Of a stretch of DNA of 64,000 nucleotides, positions 9,755 through 20,512 are shown one piece after another. Below the pieces are notes generated by a model, which was not told where the DNA came from, did no database searches, and saw only the letters and a list, made by a program, of their open reading frames with translations. Within the stretch, counting starts at the first letter, position 1. Every line of letters begins with the position of its first letter. Made by a program: the position numbers and the translations under genes. The stretch comes from Roseinatronobacter thiooxidans (GTDB taxonomy: Bacteria > Pseudomonadota > Alphaproteobacteria > Rhodobacterales > Rhodobacteraceae): contig NZ_MEHT01000044.1 in the NCBI RefSeq assembly GCF_001870675.1, positions 124,001 through 188,000 on the forward strand. The letters run 5' to 3'.

Positions 9755-9958
9755 ATGACATTGCACACACTGGTGCTGGCCCTTGGGTTGGTTCTGGTTT
9801 TCGAGGGGCTGGTCTTTGTACTGGCCCCTCGTCGTATTGAAGACATATTGCGGATGCTGGCCAGCCTGCCGATTGACGCGCGGCGCATGATCGGGATGGT
9901 CGCATTGGTGCTTGGGGCCGTTCTGGTAACACTGTCCGGCATGATCGTCGCAAGCTAA
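9755..9958 (+). CDS. DUF2065 small membrane protein (YjeT-like)
   Basis: 67 residues, two predicted membrane helices (about 5-25 and 45-65) with a short charged loop containing APRRIEDILRML, the hallmark of the DUF2065/YjeT family. It lies 12 bases after hflC and is very probably in the hflKC operon, where this family is regularly found; no function has been shown for it. Likely inner-membrane accessory to HflKC. Confidence 0.85.
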   Translation: MTLHTLVLALGLVLVFEGLVFVLAPRRIEDILRMLASLPIDARRMIGMVALVLGAVLVTLSGMIVAS

Positions 9959-10010
9959 GCCTTTCTGGCACCTGCTGTCTGACAATGTGTCACATCTGGT
10001 TGAAAGTCCG

Positions 10011-10027
10011 AAACGCAAATTGCGTTT
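10011..10027. promoter_or_regulatory. 17-base inverted repeat upstream of the degP/degQ gene
   Basis: AAACGCAA-A-TTGCGTTT is a perfect 8-base inverted repeat centred on 10019, 78 bases before the protease start codon in the only gap of the hflK-degQ cluster. It could be an operator for a separate protease promoter or part of a leader hairpin. No U-tract follows, so it is not a convincing terminator. Function inferred only from position and symmetry. Confidence 0.3.
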
Positions 10028-10104
10028 ACGCCGAAGCGCCATAGATTACGCCCAAGGCATTGGAGGCCCAGCGCCCCCGCCGATTACATGAATAGGAGAG
10101 TTCC

Positions 10105-11577
<1,473 letters not shown>

Positions 11578-11599
11578 CCCCCCTACCCCACAAGAGCTT

Positions 11600-11630
11600 A
11601 AAACGCGCGCCCGGTTGGCGCGCGTTTTTT
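11600..11630 (+). terminator. rho-independent terminator after the degP/degQ gene
   Basis: CGCGCGCC (11604-11611), loop CGGTT, GGCGCGCG (11617-11624), flanked by AAAA on the left and a run of six T on the right. It lies 23 bases after the protease stop codon. Confidence 0.92.
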
Positions 11631-11649
11631 ATTCTCGAGATGGGCGCGT

Positions 11650-12096
11650 TCAGTTTCGCTGCAACTCTATCGGGACAAGCCCCAGATGCTGCGCCGTCTC
11701 TAGCGTCAGGATCGGACTGTTGAACCCATTGGCGCGTTGAAACGCCTGCACAGCAGCGCGTGTCTGGGCATCTGGCTTGCCTGTCACCTGCCCCGAATAA
11801 AAGCCGCGCGCGGCCAGACTGCGTTGCAACGCATGCATGAACCCATGGGTCATCTGTTCAGGGCATGGCACCCGAAACGCCACTTCTTCGATAATATTGG
11901 CGCTGGTGCGCCCTGTTCCCGAAGCGTAGCGCGCCCAACACACCCGCGCCGAAGGGGCCGCAAGTGAGATTGTAGAGAGTTGGGTTCGGGCCTGACTGAC
12001 CATGACAGACTCACCCGCAACTGGCCCGGAAAATACGGCCACCATCAGCGCGACTGCGGCGCCCCACCAGCGTTTTTGTGATTCTGTATGTGACAT
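11650..12096 (-). CDS. secreted peptidoglycan-binding domain protein
   Basis: 148 residues. Residues 1-28 form a signal peptide (AVALMVAVFSGPVAG). A central segment holds two cysteines (RVCWARY and VPCPEQ) that could form a disulfide. The C-terminal 60 residues fit the PG_binding_1 fold: LQRSLAARGFYSG, then DAQTRAAVQAFQRANG. No catalytic domain is present, so it probably binds the cell wall or is a small envelope structural protein. Convergent with the degP/degQ gene across its terminator. Confidence 0.75.
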   Translation of the reverse strand: MSHTESQKRWWGAAVALMVAVFSGPVAGESVMVSQARTQLSTISLAAPSARVCWARYASGTGRTSANIIEEVAFRVPCPEQMTHGFMHALQRSLAARGFYSGQVTGKPDAQTRAAVQAFQRANGFNSPILTLETAQHLGLVPIELQRN

Positions 12097-12147
12097 ATCA
12101 CCCTCTAAGCTAAATCATACCGTTCATTTTTAAAATGATGCCAGTAA

Positions 12148-12594
<447 letters not shown>

Positions 12595-12608
12595 CCTGCG
12601 CTTCAGGT

Positions 12609-12636
12609 AAAAATCGTCCGGGGCAATATGCCCCGG
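12609..12636 (-). terminator. terminator of the galU-galE operon
   Basis: Perfect stem CCGGGGCA/TGCCCCGG with an ATA loop (12618-12636). Read on the minus strand it is followed by CGATTTTTACC. It sits 86 bases past the galE stop, between galE and the convergent ferredoxin gene. Confidence 0.75.
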
Positions 12637-12721
12637 CACGCGCGTCAGGCCCACCGATGCCCCGCCGCGCATCCGTCACCGCAGACATGGCGCAAAATAG
12701 ATGGTCACGCCCGCGCGCGGA

Positions 12722-13735
12722 TCAGGCGGAATAGCCGCCGGTCTGATACCAGCGCCACGCATCTGCGATCATTTGCTCCAGCGTGGAATGCTGCGCGACC
12801 CATCCCAACCCTTCGCAGGCCCGTTGGCTGCCCGAGACCAGCGCCGCCGCATCGCCTGCGCGGCGTAGGCCGAATTCATGCGGGACATCACGGCCAATGC
12901 TGGCAGCGCAATGCCCGATCACATCGGCCACTGAAAACCCGGCCCCTGTCCCCAGATTGAACACCCGACTGCCGCGCCCTGCGCGCAACCAGTCCAGCCC
13001 GCGAATATGCGCATCAATCAGATCCATCACATGCACATAGTCGCGGATACAGGTGCCGTCGCGTGTCGGATAGTCATTTCCATGAATCACCAGCGCGGGG
13101 CGCGCGCCTGCCGCTGCTTCTATCATCAGGGGGATCAGATGTGTCTCGGGCTGGTGCCATTCTCCGACCTCTGCCTCTGGGTCGGCCCCTGCGACATTGA
13201 AATACCGGAAAATGACCGAGTTCAGGCCATGGCTGACCCCGAAATCCCGCAGCACACCCTCAACCGCAAGCTTGGACGCACCATAGGCATTCAGCGGGCG
13301 CTGGGGTGTGTCTTCGTCCAGCATCACCCCGTCCTGATCGCCATAAGTCGCACAGGTCGATGAAAACACCATATCCATGCAGCCCGCCGCCACCATCGCT
13401 TCAATGAGGTTCAACGAGCCGCCCAGATTGTTGCGCCAATAGCGCCCCGGGTCGCGTGTTGCTTCGCCCACCTGACTAAGCGCTGCAAAATGCATGACAG
13501 CAACAGGGCGATACGCGGCGAAAACACCATCAAGTGCTGCGCGGTCCAGCAAATCACCCTGTACCAGCGGGCCGAATTTTACCGCATTGGCCCAGCCGGT
13601 TGACAGGTTGTCAAAGGTCACAGGCACATACCCGGCGCGCGCAAGCTGTTTGCAGGCATGTGATCCGATATATCCTGCGCCGCCGGTGACCAGAACATGC
13701 GGGGCCTGAGAGTTGTTGTGCTGCATTGCTTTCAT
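12722..13735 (-). CDS. galE: UDP-glucose 4-epimerase
   Basis: Interconverts UDP-glucose and UDP-galactose with bound NAD, supplying precursors for lipopolysaccharide and exopolysaccharide. 337 residues. Rossmann motif TGGAGYIGSH at 17-26; the SDR active site shows FSSTCATYGD and YGASK; substrate-binding NLGTGAGFSV lies near the C-terminus. The start ATG overlaps the galU stop by four bases (ATGA), so the two are translationally coupled; an internal ATG at 13726 is also possible. Confidence 0.94.
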   Translation of the reverse strand: MKAMQHNNSQAPHVLVTGGAGYIGSHACKQLARAGYVPVTFDNLSTGWANAVKFGPLVQGDLLDRAALDGVFAAYRPVAVMHFAALSQVGEATRDPGRYWRNNLGGSLNLIEAMVAAGCMDMVFSSTCATYGDQDGVMLDEDTPQRPLNAYGASKLAVEGVLRDFGVSHGLNSVIFRYFNVAGADPEAEVGEWHQPETHLIPLMIEAAAGARPALVIHGNDYPTRDGTCIRDYVHVMDLIDAHIRGLDWLRAGRGSRVFNLGTGAGFSVADVIGHCAASIGRDVPHEFGLRRAGDAAALVSGSQRACEGLGWVAQHSTLEQMIADAWRWYQTGGYSA

Positions 13736-14631
13736 CCCGCCAGATCGGTGGTATCTTGTTCCTCCAGCCTGTCGCGCAAAAGTGCCAGAAACTGTGCGCC
13801 ATAAACAGGGTTGGCAAGGGCAACATCGACAATCGCTGTCAGATAGCCGAATTTATCCCCGCAATCATACCGCGTTGCCGCGTTCAGGATGGCGGCAACC
13901 TTGCCATCTTTAGCCAGTTGGTCAATGGCATCTGCCAGCTGAATCTCGCCACCGGCACCGGGTGCAAGCCTGCGCAAAATGGCAAAAATCTCTGGCGTGA
14001 ACACATAGCGCCCAAAGGACGCCATACGCGACGGGGCATCTTGCAAGGCAGGCTTCTCGACCAGCCCATCGACGCGGATCATCCCGTCCTTACCGGTGAT
14101 ACCGGGTTTCAATATGCCATATTTCGAGACATCTTCCTGCGGCACCTCTGACACCGAAAGGATCGTCTGCGGCTGGCGGGCAAACGCTTCGACCAGCGCT
14201 TGCGTGGGCAGATAGCTGCCTTGCATCAGATCATCTGCCAGCAACACCACGAAGGGGTTGTTCCCCACAGCCGGCGCGGCGCAAAGCACTGCATGACCCA
14301 GCCCCAGCGGCTCTGGCTGGCGCATGAAAATACACGCCACCCCTTCAGGCACGATATTGCGCACCATGTCGCGCAATTCGGTTTTGCCTTTGGCGACAAG
14401 CTGGCTTTCAAGTTCAAGATTGGCATCGAAATGGTCCCCGACCGCGCGTTTATTGCGTCCGGTAATGAAAATCAGTTCGGTGATTCCTGCCTGAACCGCC
14501 TCTTCCACGGCATATTGCACAATCGGTTTGTCAATAATTGGCAAAAGCTCTTTTGGCATGGCCTTGGTTGCTGGTAAAAACCGTGTGCCAAAACCAGCAA
14601 CAGGGAATACGGCTTTCGTAATCAATGACAT
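13732..14631 (-). CDS. galU: UTP--glucose-1-phosphate uridylyltransferase
   Basis: Makes UDP-glucose from UTP and glucose 1-phosphate. 299 residues from ATG 14631 (MSLITKAVFPVAGFGTR), with GGAAGAGAG just upstream. Nucleotide-binding signature GFGTRFLPATKAMPKELLPI, then VQYAVEEA and FVVLLADDLM are typical of GalU. First gene of a two-gene operon with galE, followed by a terminator. Together they feed sugar nucleotides to surface polysaccharides. Confidence 0.95.
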   Translation of the reverse strand: MSLITKAVFPVAGFGTRFLPATKAMPKELLPIIDKPIVQYAVEEAVQAGITELIFITGRNKRAVGDHFDANLELESQLVAKGKTELRDMVRNIVPEGVACIFMRQPEPLGLGHAVLCAAPAVGNNPFVVLLADDLMQGSYLPTQALVEAFARQPQTILSVSEVPQEDVSKYGILKPGITGKDGMIRVDGLVEKPALQDAPSRMASFGRYVFTPEIFAILRRLAPGAGGEIQLADAIDQLAKDGKVAAILNAATRYDCGDKFGYLTAIVDVALANPVYGAQFLALLRDRLEEQDTTDLAG

Positions 14632-15009
14632 TGTCTCTCTTCCAATAATTGCGTGCAAGCCCCCCCGCCTGTGAGTTGGTACTCGGTCAGTGCTGTTTAA
14701 TCAAGTCTGGCTGCCTGTTGGGGCCTATCACACAGTATGCGCCTTGCATAAATGTGCGCGGCGGCACCTTCACCACATTCGAAATGTTACAGCGGAACCT
14801 GTCTGCCCGCTTTGCAATCGGGCAACACATTCTGGGCGAAAGTGGTCCGTCTTCGACACAAGGGTTTACAAAACCGGCAAGATTGCGCCCGGAGCAACGC
14901 GCGGTGCAACTGTATTTTCTGAGTGAATTTTCACATATCTGCCCATTTCATGCCACAATCTTCCGCAATAAAACTCCAAAGTTTCAACACTTTCGGAGGC
15001 TGATGAGCC
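14632..15009. other. 378-base intergenic region between galU and tadE
   Basis: Divergent region, so it should hold the promoters of galU (leftward) and tadE (rightward). It is visibly more AT-rich than its surroundings toward the tadE side. I see no RNA gene, repeat or credible small open frame. GGAGG at 14995-14999 lies ten bases before the tadE ATG. Confidence 0.5.
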
Positions 15010-15429
15010 ATGAACGCACACCAAAAGAACCCAACGCTGCGGAAGATGCTGACCTCGGAAGAGGGGGCATTATCTGTTGAATTCGCGCTATGGATGCCCG
15101 TCATCTTCATGATTTTGATGTTTGTGGCAGACACCTCTGCTGCGTTATTTGCGCAGGCAAACATGTGGCATATCGCTGGCGATATTTCACGCGCGATAGC
15201 GACCGGTCGGATGAGCGTGGCAGAAGCGCAGCATTTCTTGTTGGAACACACGCGTTACAGCATCGACGTTTCACTGGCGGGTGACATGGTGCTTGTGCAG
15301 CTATCACAGCCATTCGCCGACATCGGCACAGGTGTCACACTGTCATTTGTCGGTGACATTCAAGTGCAGGTTTTCCAGCATCTTGAACAAGGGATCAATC
15401 AATTCGGACAGGGTGGTAACATATCATGA
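15010..15429 (+). CDS. TadE-like pilus assembly/envelope protein
   Basis: 139 residues. The N-terminal SEEGALSVEFALWMPV with Glu followed by one long hydrophobic helix (about 22-46) is the TadE/TadG pseudopilin-like signature, in which the conserved Glu precedes the membrane segment. The rest is presumably periplasmic. The stop overlaps the ATG of the TadG-like gene (ATGA). No tadA, tadB, tadC, rcpA or flp pilin gene is nearby, so the pair is detached from a main tad locus. Confidence 0.8.
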   Translation: MNAHQKNPTLRKMLTSEEGALSVEFALWMPVIFMILMFVADTSAALFAQANMWHIAGDISRAIATGRMSVAEAQHFLLEHTRYSIDVSLAGDMVLVQLSQPFADIGTGVTLSFVGDIQVQVFQHLEQGINQFGQGGNIS

Positions 15430-16712
15430 GGATGACCAGAATGTTTTTGCACTGGATGGTTCATTCCGTCTGGAAAGATGAACGCGGCGTCGGTTCGGTC
15501 GCCGGGCTTTTTATCTTCTTCCTCATGTTATTGGTAGGCGGCCTTGCAATTGATTATACCAATGGCGTTCGGACACGCGCAAAGTTGCAGGTGGTCGCAG
15601 ATTCCGCAGTCCTTGCCGGTGCGAAACAGCTTTCAGAAGGCCCCGCCGCCGTGCGTGCCGCCGCACTGGAGCATGTCCAGCTTTATGGCCCCAATCTGCT
15701 TATGGAAGATGATATTCATGTCGGCCTTTGGGACGACGGCACATTCACCAACACCAACGCAGATGGCGCAAATGCAGTTGTGATCAATACACGGCGATCC
15801 GATCGCAATTCCAACCCCCTGCCAACACATTTGCTGTTCCTTGTCGGGATCGACAAGTTTGAGCTGGATGCACCCGCTATTGCCGCGCGCCTCAGAACGC
15901 AAGCTGGGTGCAGCGGTGGCGGTTATTTTGCGCGCGGCGCAGTGATTGCCAACAGCTCAAATACCTACCGCGACGGCTTTTGTCTGCATGGCGAGCGGTC
16001 AGTGACCTTGCATAACGTCAATCGCTTCGAGAAAGGAACAGTGGTCAGTTCGTCCAATCTCATGAATATTGTCGGGCACCGAAACAATGATGGGCTTGAT
16101 ACGGCACTGCACACGGCATCCCATGCGTTTTCCCGCACCGGAGAATTGGGGGATCTGTTCCGCAGGGTCGAGGATGCAGGCATCAACAGCGATGCGCTGC
16201 CACCCTATATCACCTCTGGCCCGAGTTACCTGAGACAGATCAATCCCTCAGACACAGTTCAGCCCGGAATGCTTTATTTCGTCGATGGCGATGTGACCTT
16301 ACGCGCAGATCGATATGTCAGCAATGTGGCCATTTTCGCCACGGGCAACATCAGGGTCCAATCCAATGTCGAGTTGCGCGATGTCATTCTTGCCGCGCGC
16401 GGGTCGATCACTGTTGCATCGAATGTACGGATTGGCGGTAGCGAGGCCGACTATTGTCTGCGCGACATTTATTCGTCGTATCTTTTGGCATTCGGTGACA
16501 TTTCTTTTGGCTCTAACAACGCCCTGCGCGGTATTTTTATGGCCTCTCAGGGGAATATCAGCCTTAATTCAAATAACGATGCGACAGAAGGCGTCTATGC
16601 CGAAGCATTGGGGGACATAACCTATAACAGCGCATCCGACAAACAGGGCTGCGCCAAAGGTTACGACAGCGAACTGAACTACGCTGACTGGTCCATCACA
16701 CTGGTGCAATAG
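15426..16712 (+). CDS. TadG-like protein with C-terminal repeats
   Basis: 428 residues. N-terminal DERGVGSVAGLFIFFLMLLVGGLAIDYTNG is the TadG/Flp-pilus membrane segment, followed by ADSAVLAGAKQL as in putative Flp pilus-assembly TadE/G-like proteins. The C-terminal 130 residues hold about five repeats of roughly 20 residues with the pattern (V/I)xxAxGxIxxxSN, for example IFATGNIRVQSN, LAARGSITVASN, MASQGNISLNSN. They resemble turns of a right-handed beta-helix. Overlaps tadE by four bases. Probably surface-exposed or periplasmic. Confidence 0.78.
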   Translation: MRMTRMFLHWMVHSVWKDERGVGSVAGLFIFFLMLLVGGLAIDYTNGVRTRAKLQVVADSAVLAGAKQLSEGPAAVRAAALEHVQLYGPNLLMEDDIHVGLWDDGTFTNTNADGANAVVINTRRSDRNSNPLPTHLLFLVGIDKFELDAPAIAARLRTQAGCSGGGYFARGAVIANSSNTYRDGFCLHGERSVTLHNVNRFEKGTVVSSSNLMNIVGHRNNDGLDTALHTASHAFSRTGELGDLFRRVEDAGINSDALPPYITSGPSYLRQINPSDTVQPGMLYFVDGDVTLRADRYVSNVAIFATGNIRVQSNVELRDVILAARGSITVASNVRIGGSEADYCLRDIYSSYLLAFGDISFGSNNALRGIFMASQGNISLNSNNDATEGVYAEALGDITYNSASDKQGCAKGYDSELNYADWSITLVQ

Positions 16713-17009
16713 CGCCATTCCCCATTGTGCAACGCATGCGCGCAAAGACCGGATTGAACAGCACTGCAGCTTAGCAAACGGCGCGCCTGACACGATCCGC
16801 GTCTGCGTTTTTCCAGACTGGCGCGCGCCAGTCTGGATTTTCGGTGTAGTGTCACTGCATTTTATGTCTACTTTCAAAGGGCAGGACTGTGGCGACCCGA
16901 ATGTTTTACGCCTATAGCAGAATAACGTGGACGACTGCACAAGCTTGCCTTGCTGCCTAATCGCCACGCCACGCTGTGTTATGGTTTCAAAAAGGACGCC
17001 CGACCCCCG
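16713..17009. other. 297-base intergenic region after the TadG-like gene
   Basis: Contains the terminator-like palindrome at 16812-16841, and downstream of it the presumed promoter of the thioesterase gene. No additional gene seen. Confidence 0.5.
16812..16841 (+). terminator. terminator-like 26-base perfect palindrome
   Basis: TCCAGACTGGCGC/GCGCCAGTCTGGA (16812-16837) is a perfect palindrome followed by TTTTC and preceded by TTTTT, so it could terminate on the plus strand (AT-rich tract after the stem) about 100 bases past the TadG-like gene. The long distance from the stop makes the assignment moderate. Confidence 0.6.
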
Positions 17010-17426
17010 ATGTCACATCAAAGCCGCTACGACGAAATGGCCGCCCAACAGCCCCCTTTTTCAAAACATCTTGGCTTGCGCATCGTGCAGGCTGATCCAG
17101 ACTGCCTGCGTGCCGAACTCTCCGTGACCGAGGCATTGGGCAATCGCAATGGCATGCTTCATGGCGGCGCGATCATGGGGCTGGCGGATAATCTGGGCGG
17201 GACGGCCACGTTCCTGAACCTGAAAGACGGTGAAGGCACCACGACCATTGAAAGCAAGACCAATTTCTTTCGGGGAATCGCGATTGGCGATGTGCTGAGC
17301 ACGGAAACCACCCCGCTGCATCGCGGTCGCAAAACGCAAATCTGGCAGACCAGAATATTCCGCGGCGATGGCAAGCTTGCGGCGATTGTCACCCAGACGC
17401 AAATGATCCTGACATCTGCAAACTGA
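17010..17426 (+). CDS. PaaI-type hotdog-fold thioesterase
   Basis: 138 residues from ATG 17010 (MSHQSRYDEMAAQ); an ATG at 17037 is also possible and neither has a close strong ribosome-binding site. Single hotdog domain with GNRNGMLHGGAIMGLADNLGG, the HGG(A) substrate-loop signature of the PaaI/4HBT class, followed by TIESKTNFFRG and TQIWQTRI strands. Hydrolyses an acyl- or aryl-CoA thioester; substrate not predictable. Stands alone between the TadG terminator and the convergent DUF418 gene. Confidence 0.85.
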   Translation: MSHQSRYDEMAAQQPPFSKHLGLRIVQADPDCLRAELSVTEALGNRNGMLHGGAIMGLADNLGGTATFLNLKDGEGTTTIESKTNFFRGIAIGDVLSTETTPLHRGRKTQIWQTRIFRGDGKLAAIVTQTQMILTSAN

Positions 17427-17493
17427 CAGCCTTGGCGCGCTTATTGCCCCCGCCGCACAGCTGTGATGCCTGCTGGGGCTTCCCAAAGTCGCC

Positions 17494-18663
17494 TCAGCCC
17501 GCAACACCGCGCCCGATGAGGGGCTGGGGCCGCAGAAGCGTCAGACTGCGCCAAAGCCATTCCCACGGACCATAGACAAAATGCCGGAACCACAGATGCG
17601 CGAAACACGCCAGCAGCAGCGTGATTGCGACAGCGATTGCCATTACCCCAAGCGTGCCGGTCTGCCCCATCAACTGGAAACCCCAGCCGTAAAAAACCAA
17701 TTGGCCAAGCAGAGAGGCACCAAGATACCCTGTCAGGCTCATGCGGCCCAGCGGTGCCACGAAGGCATGCAGCCTGCCTTGGCGCTTGCCATGCAAGGCC
17801 GCTGTCAGCAGCATGAGATAGCTTAGCGCCATCAGGGGTGTTTCCAGATACAGCAAAAACCACACCCCATGGGGATGCTCGATCAGGCGCAGCGCAGCCC
17901 CCGCCGCCAGCCCAAGGGCAAGGCACAGCACACCTGCGCGCACCAAGGGCGCGCGCAAGGCCCCAAGCCGCGCCAGCAGGGCACTGCCCCCCACAGCCAG
18001 CCCCAGCAGGAACAGCCCCGACAGCATGAACAGCCGCAAGACCAATGTCGCGTTCACAGTATCGGCCGCCCCGGTGACCATGTTCAGGTTCTGGCTGATC
18101 GTATCTGCGTAATGGGGCGAGGCGAAAGCTTGCAGGCTGTCGTCGCGCCCCTCTGGCACAGGGGCGGGCGGGTCAATGCCGCTGAGTGCAAGCGCGACAG
18201 GGCCAGCAAGGATCAGCGCACTGCCCAACCCGATGATAACCCGTTGCGGCAAGCGTGCGGCAAGCGGCAACACCAAGCCCAGCGCGGCATAGGTCATAAG
18301 AATGTCAGCCCAGAACAGAAAGATGGCGTTGAACACCCCGATCGCCCCCAGCACAAGAAACCTGCGGATGATCTGCACAGAAGATGCACCTTGCTTTGGA
18401 CCGGCACGCGACAGGATCATGCTAAAGCTCAGCCCGAACATGAAGGAAAACGCAGCAAGCGCCTTGCCATCAAAGAAGACACCCAGAAAATCCCACGCCG
18501 CACGATCAACAGGCCCAAGCAGCGCATCGCGCGCATCTGGTGTCAGATAGGCCAGCCCCGATAAGGTCATCATATTCATGATGATGACAATCGTAAGGAT
18601 AATCGCGCGCACGGCGTCAATACGGGTATTTCGCGCGTCTTGGCCGGTTTTCACAGCTGTCAT
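17494..18663 (-). CDS. DUF418 family integral membrane protein (YeiB-like)
   Basis: 389 residues from ATG 18663 (MTAVKTGQDARNTRID), with AGGGG upstream. Ten or so membrane helices are visible (for example AIILTIVIIMNMM, VLGAIGVFNAIFLFW, LLGLAVGGSALLARLGAL). The first helix carries the RIDAVRA start of this family, and the C-terminal GPWEWLWRSLT motif is its hallmark. The family is related to acyltransferase-3-like membrane proteins; function unknown. Monocistronic, between a convergent thioesterase gene and an unrelated membrane hydrolase gene. Confidence 0.85.
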   Translation of the reverse strand: MTAVKTGQDARNTRIDAVRAIILTIVIIMNMMTLSGLAYLTPDARDALLGPVDRAAWDFLGVFFDGKALAAFSFMFGLSFSMILSRAGPKQGASSVQIIRRFLVLGAIGVFNAIFLFWADILMTYAALGLVLPLAARLPQRVIIGLGSALILAGPVALALSGIDPPAPVPEGRDDSLQAFASPHYADTISQNLNMVTGAADTVNATLVLRLFMLSGLFLLGLAVGGSALLARLGALRAPLVRAGVLCLALGLAAGAALRLIEHPHGVWFLLYLETPLMALSYLMLLTAALHGKRQGRLHAFVAPLGRMSLTGYLGASLLGQLVFYGWGFQLMGQTGTLGVMAIAVAITLLLACFAHLWFRHFVYGPWEWLWRSLTLLRPQPLIGRGVAG

Positions 18664-18844
18664 CGATCCGCCCCTGTTGCAAGGAACCTGTCGTCTATGG
18701 CAGCGCAATGTGTTGGACGCTGCCTGCGTGATCACGCCAATAATCTATCAAAACGGCCCCAAAAGGCCAGTTTTGGCCCTGCCATGCCTGCCAAATGGGC
18801 CGTTTCTTGCCAAAATGCGGGTAAAGGCTGCGCACCCAGTGCCC

Positions 18845-20512
18845 CTATTCAGGTGCGGACGTCACATGACGGACCAGCGCATCAATCGCCGCATCCGTCC
18901 AGTCTTGATGGCCCAGCAGCATGGCCCAGGCGCGGGCGTAGCTGTCGAAACTGTAGCGATGCCCATAGCCCCGCGGCGGCTTGATTGCGGTCATCATATC
19001 GACCCCAAGCTGTAGGAAAGAGACAGCAGGCAACCAGCGCAGATCGGGCGAAACGTCTGGTGCGCGCGGCCCCGACATCCAGTCGGGGCGCCGCCATGCG
19101 GCGCGCGGATCGAAGAATGTCACCGCATCGCTGGGATATTGCAGATACAGAATCCGGAAACTGCCCCAGGGTGCAGCAGTGCTGGGCGTGCGCCCGTGCT
19201 GGTTCATGAAGCGCACCGCCCTGCCATCGCGGTAGGTGGGCAGCCATGCCGGTGTTCCGGGGTTGCGGTTGCGCGTGACTTCCGACCATGTCGGGCTGTT
19301 GAAAGGCGGACCAATCCACAGGGCACCATCATAAGGGTCGCCCACCACCTGATGCAGGTCATGGCTGAGTTCCGAATTCAGCGCCCCCAGACTAAGCCCC
19401 GTCAGATACAGCGCGGGCCGCGCGTCAGAGGGGAGAGAGCGCCAATGGTCATAGACCGTGGCAAAGACCGCGCGCGCTGTCTCGACCCCGTATTCGGGGT
19501 CGGTCAGCAGCGCAAGCCAGCTTGCCACATAGGAATATTGCACCGACACCGTCGCCACATCGCCCCGCAGGATGTATTCCAGCGCCTGTTGGCCAAAGGG
19601 GTTGACCGCACCCGTGCCTGTTGGCGTTGCAATCACCAATGTGCTGCGTGAAAACGCATTGATGCGCTTGAGTTCCGCAAGCGCCAATGCCGCGCGGGCC
19701 TCGGGGGTGGGGGCGGCATTCAGCCCGACATACACGCGCAACGGGTCCAGTGCCGGGCCACCCGTGGCGGCCTCGATCTCGGCGCGGTCGGGGCCAGCGG
19801 CAATCATCGCCCGACCTGTCCGGCCCAGCTCTTCCCAGTCGAGCAGGGAACCCGGCGCGCCTGTTTTGAACGGCTCTGCCGGGCGGGCGCTTGCCTCCTC
19901 GAACACGCCATCCAAACCTGCATAGACCCTGTCCACCGCAGTCAGGGCCGCGCGCACCAGCACACCATTGCCAATATTCCAGAACAACAGCGCGGTCAGC
20001 GTGAACGCCAGCAAAAAGGCTTGTGGCCCCGGCAATACACGACCCAGCGCCGCTGCCATTTTGACAACCACGAACCACGACAGCCGCGCAAACCACACCA
20101 GCGCCAGAAACACCGCCGCCGCCCCCGCAGCAATGGATAACGGGCGCACAGTGTCCACCGGCGGCATGTCCATAACGGCGCGCAAGCCGTTTTGCCACTC
20201 GGACGCCTGCCACAGCGCCACCATCGCCACAAGCAGACATAGAAACGCGGCCAGCCCATGCAGATAGGCTTGCACAGAAAGCGGCAGAGGCGGAAATTCC
20301 AGCCTATGCCACAGCGCGGACAGAACCAGCCCGATTGCATGACCAGCCGCAAGGCTGACACCACTGAGGACTGCTTGCCCCATAGTGTCGCGTGGCACCA
20401 GTCCGGGCGTCAATGACACCACGAAAAACAGCGTCGCCAAAACCAGCGCGGGCAGGCTGAATTTGGGAAGCCACGCAACGGGCGGCTGCAGTTTCGCCAA
20501 GCGCGCCATCAT
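18845..20512 (-). CDS. membrane-anchored alpha/beta-hydrolase (Abhydrolase_9 family)
   Basis: 555 residues. The first 190 hold five or six membrane helices (for example ALVLATLFFVVSL, AFLCLLVAMVALWQ, FLLAFTLTALLFWNIG); the remainder is a soluble alpha/beta-hydrolase domain with the nucleophile elbow LTGLSLGALNS and GALWIGPPF. The architecture matches the two-part Abhydrolase_9_N/Abhydrolase_9 proteins, whose substrates are unknown; esterase or lipase activity is a guess. Two Met codons (20512, 20509) compete for the start. 217 bases separate it from the gene behind it. Confidence 0.8.
   Translation of the reverse strand: MMARLAKLQPPVAWLPKFSLPALVLATLFFVVSLTPGLVPRDTMGQAVLSGVSLAAGHAIGLVLSALWHRLEFPPLPLSVQAYLHGLAAFLCLLVAMVALWQASEWQNGLRAVMDMPPVDTVRPLSIAAGAAAVFLALVWFARLSWFVVVKMAAALGRVLPGPQAFLLAFTLTALLFWNIGNGVLVRAALTAVDRVYAGLDGVFEEASARPAEPFKTGAPGSLLDWEELGRTGRAMIAAGPDRAEIEAATGGPALDPLRVYVGLNAAPTPEARAALALAELKRINAFSRSTLVIATPTGTGAVNPFGQQALEYILRGDVATVSVQYSYVASWLALLTDPEYGVETARAVFATVYDHWRSLPSDARPALYLTGLSLGALNSELSHDLHQVVGDPYDGALWIGPPFNSPTWSEVTRNRNPGTPAWLPTYRDGRAVRFMNQHGRTPSTAAPWGSFRILYLQYPSDAVTFFDPRAAWRRPDWMSGPRAPDVSPDLRWLPAVSFLQLGVDMMTAIKPPRGYGHRYSFDSYARAWAMLLGHQDWTDAAIDALVRHVTSAPE

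Noticed and set aside
14690-14926. 78-codon frame upstream of tadE
   Set aside because: No signature or conserved neighbour support; probably the divergent promoter region.
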